A stretch of 64,000 nucleotides of DNA from assembly GCA_015680685.1 (NCBI GenBank), contig MNCI01013584.1, positions 273,937-337,936 of the forward strand, in the 5' to 3' direction. The notes beneath the pieces are model-generated. The model was not told the origin of the DNA and did no database searches. It saw only the letters and a list, made by a program, of their open reading frames with translations. The position numbers and the translations under genes were made by a program. This document shows positions 57,628-64,000 of the stretch, piece by piece. Position 1 is the stretch's first letter. Each line of letters begins with the position of its first letter. The stretch comes from Gnetum montanum (lineage: Eukaryota > Streptophyta > Gnetopsida > Gnetales > Gnetaceae).

Positions 57628-58204
57628 TTAGTGTTTGTTTTCCCTTCCAGCCTTACACTGATGATTTAGGTCAGTATAGGTAGGTTTTCACATGCAAGGG
57701 GCTATTGGTTTTTCTTTTATAAAATATTTTATTTATTGCTTTGCACCTATTTTATAAATGTATTATGCTTTTCCTATTATTTTGCCTGATATCCTTTATG
57801 TCATGTCCCTAGTCCTAAATGGTGTCACTTTGTAACCAAGATGGTATTGTTTTATAATTAAATAATGTAATTATTATAATAAGACCCTTAATAAAAAGGC
57901 ACATTGTAATAATGGGCATATCTCCTGAGGTATTCTTTGAGGATTTCATTTGTGGTATTTATACTTAGGAATTAGAGATCATATTAGCATGGAGTTGTGG
58001 AGTTGGTAAAGGTGATTAATAGTTGTTGGGTGAAGTGGAACAGGAAGGTGATTGGCTAGCTCTTCTTATTTGAGTCTAGGCCTCCAAGGAATAGATGCTA
58101 AAGAAAGACAACCCTAGGGAACCCTTATAACATGACCCAGTTTCACATTTCTTCATTAGTAAAGTTCCTTTTCAATTCCTTTTGCATTTTCTTTGTTCTA
58201 TTTA
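57628..58204. other. Non-coding flank left of element D
   Basis: Nothing recognised. Confidence 0.4.
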
Positions 58205-58209
58205 CTATG

Positions 58210-59229
58210 TGATGAGATGTGATTCGCACAGGCCGCGATATCATGTACACGATATCGTAGCCGACGCGATATCGCATCCCCCGCGATATCGCATACGCAA
58301 TATCGCGTCTTCCCCTACGATATCGCGTACGTGATATCATAGTCTGCCACCATATCTATAAATAAGAGGCCACTCTCCCTCATTTGACATCCCAATTTAG
58401 AAGTAGCGAAGCTCTAGCAATTTGATCCCTCCAGAGTTAGATTTTTTTCCCGTATTTGCCTGCAATGTGGTGAATGCAATTGTACGGTGTCTTTATTCGA
58501 GTGTGTCGTACTTGGACATGCACATGATCGGCAATAAAGATCGAGATTACTTCATCATTGCAGCATTCACTTAGTTTATTTATTTGTTATTTATTTAATG
58601 TTATTTATTGCTTTCATAGCACGATGTGAGTACGACTTGATTACAAGCATCTACGGATGTGTATGGATAGTCAAGGAATCGGTTACTCATCACGATTAGT
58701 CTCTCACCCTTAAACTCCTAGAAGCAGAATGAGTATGACTTGATTACAAGCATTTAAGTGTGACTGCTTGGTAGCCCAGTGGTGTATCAAGGATCTACGC
58801 TTGGTAACCCAGTGATGTATTTGGGATCTGCACTTGGTAATCCCAGTGGCGTACCTTGGAGCTACGCTTGGTAGTCCTAGTGGTAGTCGTGCACGAAGTC
58901 CAAGATGTGTACAGTTGATCAAGGAATCGGTTGCTCATCGCACTTAGGCTAGATTAGATTTTCTTACCCTTTTCCTCCTAGCTTAGATTAGTTAATATTA
59001 TTTTCCACTGCCATCAGGAGTAGCGTTAGAATTAGAACACATCATAAACCTCATCTAGACTAAACCATACGTGATACATGCAATACTAGTCCAGGTGGGA
59101 AGACAGTGAACTGCAACCTAAGGCTATCTATCTAGGTGCCACAACTAGTCCATCTACGGAGTTCGACCGGATCGAGCGTACACACTCGTATTCATATGGT
59201 TGAGTGTAGGGGTACCTCACCACTCATCA
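58210..59229 (+). repeat. 5' LTR of element D
   Basis: TGATGAGATGTG...CTCATCA, 1020 bp. The GATATC palindrome array fills 58230-58340. TATA CTATAAATAAG is at 58356-58366 and AATAAA near 58532-58537. An LTR-internal array of four 33-34-base units (GCTTGGTAACCCAGTGATGT type) at 58766-58885 is not seen in the other LTRs. Confidence 0.85.
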
Positions 59230-59230
59230 T

Positions 59231-59248
59231 TGGCACCATTGTCGGGGA
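59231..59248 (+). other. PBS of element D (tRNA-Asp)
   Basis: TGGCACCATTGTCGGGGA, 15 of 18 matches to the tRNA-Asp complement. Confidence 0.7.
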
Positions 59249-59363
59249 TGGTGCTAGTTATCTAGATTAGTTATATCATACAAGGTTGTTGTATAGAACT
59301 TAATGATATATCTCTTAAAAAGAAGAAATAATTATAAAAAGTCACATAACTTCACACACAACA

Positions 59364-61334
59364 ATGCCTCTCCTACAAGATGATAATAATGCCACACTTA
59401 GTGAGGAAGTTCATTGGAGAACCAACGAACTATATAACGATGAATATTAGAGTATACAACTTGAAGTGGGAGTTTCCTATAAGAATGAACAAAAACAACG
59501 TCATCATAATACACGAAAACATAAATTACCAAATGACGATTGTAGCCACTACAAGCCTAACACAAATACAAGAGGTCATTCAAATCTCATGTAGGCATCA
59601 TAAAGAGAGCTGACTACCCAGGCTCGATTTAAACAACTTTCCTACATTTTCAAGAGGCTATGACTTAGACTCGTATCAACATTTACAAGCCTTCTACAAT
59701 TTCTGCACATGGAACAATGTTGATAATGGTTGGCAAAAACTTAAGCTCTTTCCTATGACACTTGTTGACCAAGCTAAAGTATGGTATAGATCATTAAAAC
59801 CAAATTCAATATGACGCTGGTCAACAATGGTAGAGGTATTAATGAAAAATATCAAACCTATGCAAGAGTGTCAGCCTTGAGGAAAAAAATCCAACGATGG
59901 AAACAAGCAAAACATGAACCCTTGGACATGGCCTTAGAAAGATATTATTCACTGTTAAACAACTGTCTATGCCATGGGTTTTCCAAGGAAAGGCTAATGT
60001 ACTATATCATTAATGGGCTACATAATGAAACAAGAGAGACCTTAGGAACGTATGCCCAAGGTCAACTATACAACCTACAAACCCATCAAATCCAGGAGCT
60101 TATTAAGCGGGTAGCAAAAGAAGAAGGAGAAATAGCTACATGGGAGAGTGTTGAAAAACATCAACAGGACCAAAATTTTAACTCAACAAAGGTCCATGAT
60201 CATAAAAAGGAGAAATCAACAAATCTCAAGGTGGAAACATCATCTTTAACAATACAACAATCGTTAGAAGAAGCTGAGGCAAAGATCAATAAGATTTTGG
60301 AATGGATGAATCAAAAGTGTGGAGAATATATCAACATCATTGGGGATAGAGTTTTGACAACCCAAGAAGTAGGACAAAATAATAGGCATTCAGAGAAAAA
60401 GAATAAAGGGAGTAAGTGCTCAATTGCTAATCATATGTATGAATGCAACATATGCCTGTACGATCACCCCAAAGGCCAATGCCCAATCTTGTTACATCTA
60501 CATGAGCATTGGGGAAACACGTTACATCCAGAGTCCGTACAAAGATACGGTGTTCGATCACAGTGGCAACAATCCTAGTCGTGGGGGAATCCACCCTTAG
60601 AATAGAGGCACCCTTCATGTTTTCCGAATCCAAACGCTTATCACATTCAACACCCTGTTTCTTCAACTGGGCCAACCTACTCTATCCCACCACAATACCA
60701 TTCTCCACAATACTATCAACCCATACCTCCAACACAACCACCACCTTGTGCACCTTATATTCCTCCTAAGTTTCCACATTCTCATCCTTTCCCTCCTTCC
60801 ACAATGCCACCAACTGTTCCTAAGGTGTTTGTACCACCACAACCCATGAACTACACTTGTGTCATTGCTGCTAACCGCATTGAAGGGCCTCCTTAACATC
60901 AAAAGCGTCCTTTCTTTAAACATGGTCATAGGAAGGGACAACATAACTTTGAGGCCACTGCATCTTCCAACTCAGCACAAGTCCCACAATGTGGTGCACC
61001 CTTACCTTCGAACCCAGTGCCTCATGTAACTTCATCAAGGCCACCAACTTACACTCCAACAACCACAAGGCCCAATGAACACAACCATGGGAGGCATCAG
61101 TTCAATCTTTGCATACCATCTAACGGTCCTAAACATCATAGTGGGTCAACTTGTTATTCGAGAACTACATCGTATGAAGTGCCCCACTGTGTTTATAATC
61201 AAGTGTGTGAACCCCAAGGGGATAAGTATAGACCAGTCCCAATACTTCCAATATGCAAGGATCCTTATTTTCCATTGATTAATCCTTGCCATACTCAACT
61301 GTTTAGTTGTGGGGGATATCCCCCATTTCAATAA
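59364..61334 (+). pseudogene. gag of element D (255-codon open capsid/nucleocapsid stretch)
   Basis: The N-terminal part from ATG 59364 (MPLLQDDNNATLSEEVHWRT) has stops and a shift before LDLNNFPTFSRGYDLDSYQH (about 59625). From 59811 one frame is open for 255 codons: capsid C-terminal domain (PLDMALERYYSLLNNCLCHG, then INGLHNETRETLGTYAQGQL), a coiled-coil-like segment (SLEEAEAKINKILEW), and an intact zinc knuckle C-X2-C-X3-H-X4-C (Cys at 60444, 60453, His 60465, Cys 60480). The knuckle is one residue shorter than the usual CX2CX4HX4C. The same frame continues as a Pro/Tyr-rich tail to TAA 61332-61334 (SCGGYPPFQ), interrupted by at least three stops (60576, 60603 and about 60894). It is the best Gag C-terminal half here. 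Confidence 0.75.
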
Positions 61335-62992
61335 CAAGCAGGATTAATAAATATTTTTAATTTTCTTTAATTTTACAACTTTTTTTTGTTTTTCAGTTTT
61401 TCATTTTTCAACTTTTTGTTTTATCTTTTTGTGTGTTTGTATTTTCATGTTTGTGTAAGTAATCTCGTCTACAAATAAAACACTCATGTGGATCATTGGT
61501 TGAGATGTGTTTTATGTTATTAAGTCATGAGTAATCAATTATTTAAAATAGTGAGCCCATTACACCCACTCATCCACTCTATAAATAAAGAGGTTCTATT
61601 CGAGGGTACAGTGATATTCTTGAAATTTCTAAAACTTAAAATTAATTTTGTGTTCATTGTACCCAGAATGAAGAAGGATGGACCAAGAGGGAATGATTAG
61701 GGTGTGACATCAAGGGGACTTGTGGATTCTCTTTGGTGACTGCTGTGGGAGTTATCATGCAATATGGTTGTACTAAGATCCTTGTAGATCTAATGAAAAA
61801 TGGGAGTAAGAGTAATCAAAAGGGCACTCGAAAATCAAATGCTGTTCTAGGGGGTCCCACTGGAAAGACATGCACCCATGCCTAAAGGTTGGCGGCTTTT
61901 CTAGATTCAGTAAAGTGAAAAAAAAAGAAGAAAAGAAGAGAAAAAGCAAAAAGGAAGTGCCATAAAACAAAAATCACTCCTCCCTTGTACTAAACGCCAA
62001 GTGATTGTACGCCTTGTTGTTTTGGTACTCTCATAGTTGTTCATCATGGGATGAAGCAATGCAATGTCACTATTTAGAAGGATGGACTTGGTCCTAATCT
62101 TGGAACGATGGGTAATGACACATTAATCATGCTTTACATGCAGGATTCATTGTACCCTAGGTCAGATACCTCATGTCCCAATCTCTATGATCCCTTTCTA
62201 CACTTCGTCTCATCTCATTGTTTGTGTAATTGTAGCTCGTGTCCCATGTAACATAGAAATTTTCATCTCATTCTGCTGATATTTACATGTGTGTGTTTTG
62301 TGGAGTTAGTGCAGATTATAATTAACCCTTCTAGTGCCCATGGACACTTTAAGTGTGATTACACAAGGGCATAATAGGTTGAAACCTGCTTTGGGGAGGA
62401 CCCACTTGTGTAATTTTGTTGTAATCTTCATTAATTCTCTAGCTAGAACACACAATCTCTTACCCTCAGCTTAATTTTTCAATTGATTGTCTTTCCCTTA
62501 TTACCATCACATAGCCTTTTTCTCTACCATCTGAGGTCCTTATTGATAAATTCCACACCATCATAATTTTCATGCCTTTAGAACTAGTTGATTTACCCTG
62601 GAATCCTTTAACAATCGCTCAGATGTCCTTAGTTTACAATGTTTAATGTCAAAAACATATAAAAAAAATTCGGTACATTCTCTAAGTGCCCTCACTTCGA
62701 TATATACATGACCCCCCTGTGCTAATCAATGCAAGGGAAGTTTTTTAAATTTCTCTCTATGACTTGCAGTTGCGCGTCCCTTGCTTTCATATCCATAACT
62801 CACTCGCTGGTACTCTGAATTTCATTCCGTTTGAACCTATTTGAACCCGGAGTGTTCAGCTTAGTTATGGGGAAGAGGGTACATGCTGAATAGCATATAA
62901 ATTTTTTGTACATGCCGAATAGTGCATAAATTTTTTGAAATTCATCATCACCCAAAGGACATATTTAAGGGTAATTATTTCTAAAATTAAGA
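61335..62992 (+). other. 3' untranslated region of element D
   Basis: T-rich tract (61355-61450), block 1 (61700-61718), block 2 (61861-61890), the stem-loop block (62376-62406), and a PPT-like TTAGTTATGGGGAAG (62861-62875). A 29-base tandem pair (ACATGCYGAATAG...) at 62881-62937 lies close to the gap. Confidence 0.6.
62376..62406 (+). ncRNA. Conserved 3'-UTR stem-loop plus CTTTGGGGAGGA motif (element D copy)
   Basis: AGGU-UGAA-ACCU hairpin (62376-62387), one base, then CTTTGGGGAGGACCCACT (62389-62406). Two of the four stem pairs differ from A and C (A-U for G-U, U-A for C-G) yet pairing is kept. Confidence 0.65.
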
Positions 62993-63790
62993 NNNNNNNN
63001 NNNNNNNNNNNNNNNNNNNNNNNNNNNNNNNNNNNNNNNNNNNNNNNNNNNNNNNNNNNNNNNNNNNNNNNNNNNNNNNNNNNNNNNNNNNNNNNNNNNN
63101 NNNNNNNNNNNNNNNNNNNNNNNNNNNNNNNNNNNNNNNNNNNNNNNNNNNNNNNNNNNNNNNNNNNNNNNNNNNNNNNNNNNNNNNNNNNNNNNNNNNN
63201 NNNNNNNNNNNNNNNNNNNNNNNNNNNNNNNNNNNNNNNNNNNNNNNNNNNNNNNNNNNNNNNNNNNNNNNNNNNNNNNNNNNNNNNNNNNNNNNNNNNN
63301 NNNNNNNNNNNNNNNNNNNNNNNNNNNNNNNNNNNNNNNNNNNNNNNNNNNNNNNNNNNNNNNNNNNNNNNNNNNNNNNNNNNNNNNNNNNNNNNNNNNN
63401 NNNNNNNNNNNNNNNNNNNNNNNNNNNNNNNNNNNNNNNNNNNNNNNNNNNNNNNNNNNNNNNNNNNNNNNNNNNNNNNNNNNNNNNNNNNNNNNNNNNN
63501 NNNNNNNNNNNNNNNNNNNNNNNNNNNNNNNNNNNNNNNNNNNNNNNNNNNNNNNNNNNNNNNNNNNNNNNNNNNNNNNNNNNNNNNNNNNNNNNNNNNN
63601 NNNNNNNNNNNNNNNNNNNNNNNNNNNNNNNNNNNNNNNNNNNNNNNNNNNNNNNNNNNNNNNNNNNNNNNNNNNNNNNNNNNNNNNNNNNNNNNNNNNN
63701 NNNNNNNNNNNNNNNNNNNNNNNNNNNNNNNNNNNNNNNNNNNNNNNNNNNNNNNNNNNNNNNNNNNNNNNNNNNNNNNNNNNNNNNNNN
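62993..63790. other. Assembly gap (798 N)
   Basis: N run in the 3' untranslated region of element D, starting about 55 bases after a 29-base tandem pair. Confidence 1.
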
Positions 63791-63883
63791 CCATCTAATA
63801 ATCCCATACCTATCCACTGTGTAATCAATGTAGCTTGTTCTCACTTTAACTCGAAGACGAGGTTTTATTCAGTCGTGGGGGTA

Positions 63884-64000
63884 TGATGAGATGCGATTCA
63901 CACAGGCTGCGATATCGTGTACGCAATATCGCAGTCGACGCGATATCACATCCCCCACAATATCGCATACGCGATATCGTGTCTTCCCCTACGATATCGC
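63884..64000 (+). repeat. Start of the 3' LTR of element D, with PPT
   Basis: The PPT TTCAGTCGTGGGGGTA (63868-63883) precedes TGATGAGATGCGATTCACAC and the GATATC palindrome array, aligning with 58210 onward. Cut by the window end. Confidence 0.85.

Larger units (their letters stand above)
58210..64000 (+). mobile_element. Element D: gag-only non-autonomous Ty3/gypsy element (right end beyond window)
   Basis: 5' LTR, tRNA-Asp-type PBS, gag, a long 3' untranslated region with the three shared blocks, PPT and the beginning of the 3' LTR at 63884. There is no protease, RT or integrase between gag and the 3' untranslated region. The left flank is CTATG; the right TSD lies outside the window. Confidence 0.85.

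Noticed and set aside
62865-63844. Long ORFs of about 285-309 codons
   Set aside because: Made of N bases in an assembly gap; the same applies to 43691-44306.

Overview
The window looks like intergenic DNA from a large, repeat-rich land-plant genome. It is AT-rich and is built mostly of nested, decayed Ty3/gypsy LTR retrotransposons whose primer-binding sites match tRNA-Asp, plus a LINE, a tRNA-derived SINE-like sequence and several tandem arrays. No rRNA genes, bacterial operons or CRISPR arrays were seen. The LINE does not read like the usual flowering-plant L1, which leans towards a gymnosperm, fern or other non-angiosperm, but the species cannot be fixed from this sequence. Only one short segment (about 38.4-38.8 kb) carries a plausible host gene, a small secreted-peptide precursor.

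Layout. 1-5732: 3' half of one plus-strand Ty3 element (H): RNase H and integrase, an extra acidic ORF after pol, a PPT and a very long LTR. 5733-8413: AT-rich, no recognisable gene. 8414-16500: an LTR (F, minus strand, tRNA-Met-type PBS) interrupted by minus-strand element E (9274-15671). 17665-27866: plus-strand element A, complete with both LTRs and TSD ACAAT. 28862-37241: minus-strand element B, TSD TTTAC, 3' LTR mostly deleted. 37247-39700: non-TE segment with the peptide gene. 39781-50340: LINE remnant split by element C (42042-49197, TSD CTTAC), which has gag and protease but no RT or integrase. 50355-52110: roughly 340-bp tandem repeats carrying solo LTR G (50686-51633). 52140-58209: AT-rich, with a 250-bp duplication, a SINE-like tRNA-related sequence and an LTR-like promoter region. 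58210-64000: element D, gag-only, running off the window. Assembly gaps lie at 43771-44268 and 62993-63790.

How they relate. A, B, C, D, E and G belong to one superfamily. They share LTR ends (TGATGAG...CTCATCA), a tRNA-Asp-type PBS, a related Gag and a PPT of the form AGTCRTGGGGGTA. A and B carry a full but dead gag-pro-pol. C, D and E have lost most or all of pol and look non-autonomous, so they would have needed pol from A/B-like partners. The most interesting signal is in the long 3' untranslated regions. Three short blocks recur in a fixed order in autonomous-type and pol-less copies. One is a small stem-loop with compensatory changes followed by a nearly invariant 18-nt motif, which suggests a cis-acting RNA element. 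The LTR U3 regions carry unrelated palindrome arrays in different subfamilies, joined to a common R-U5.
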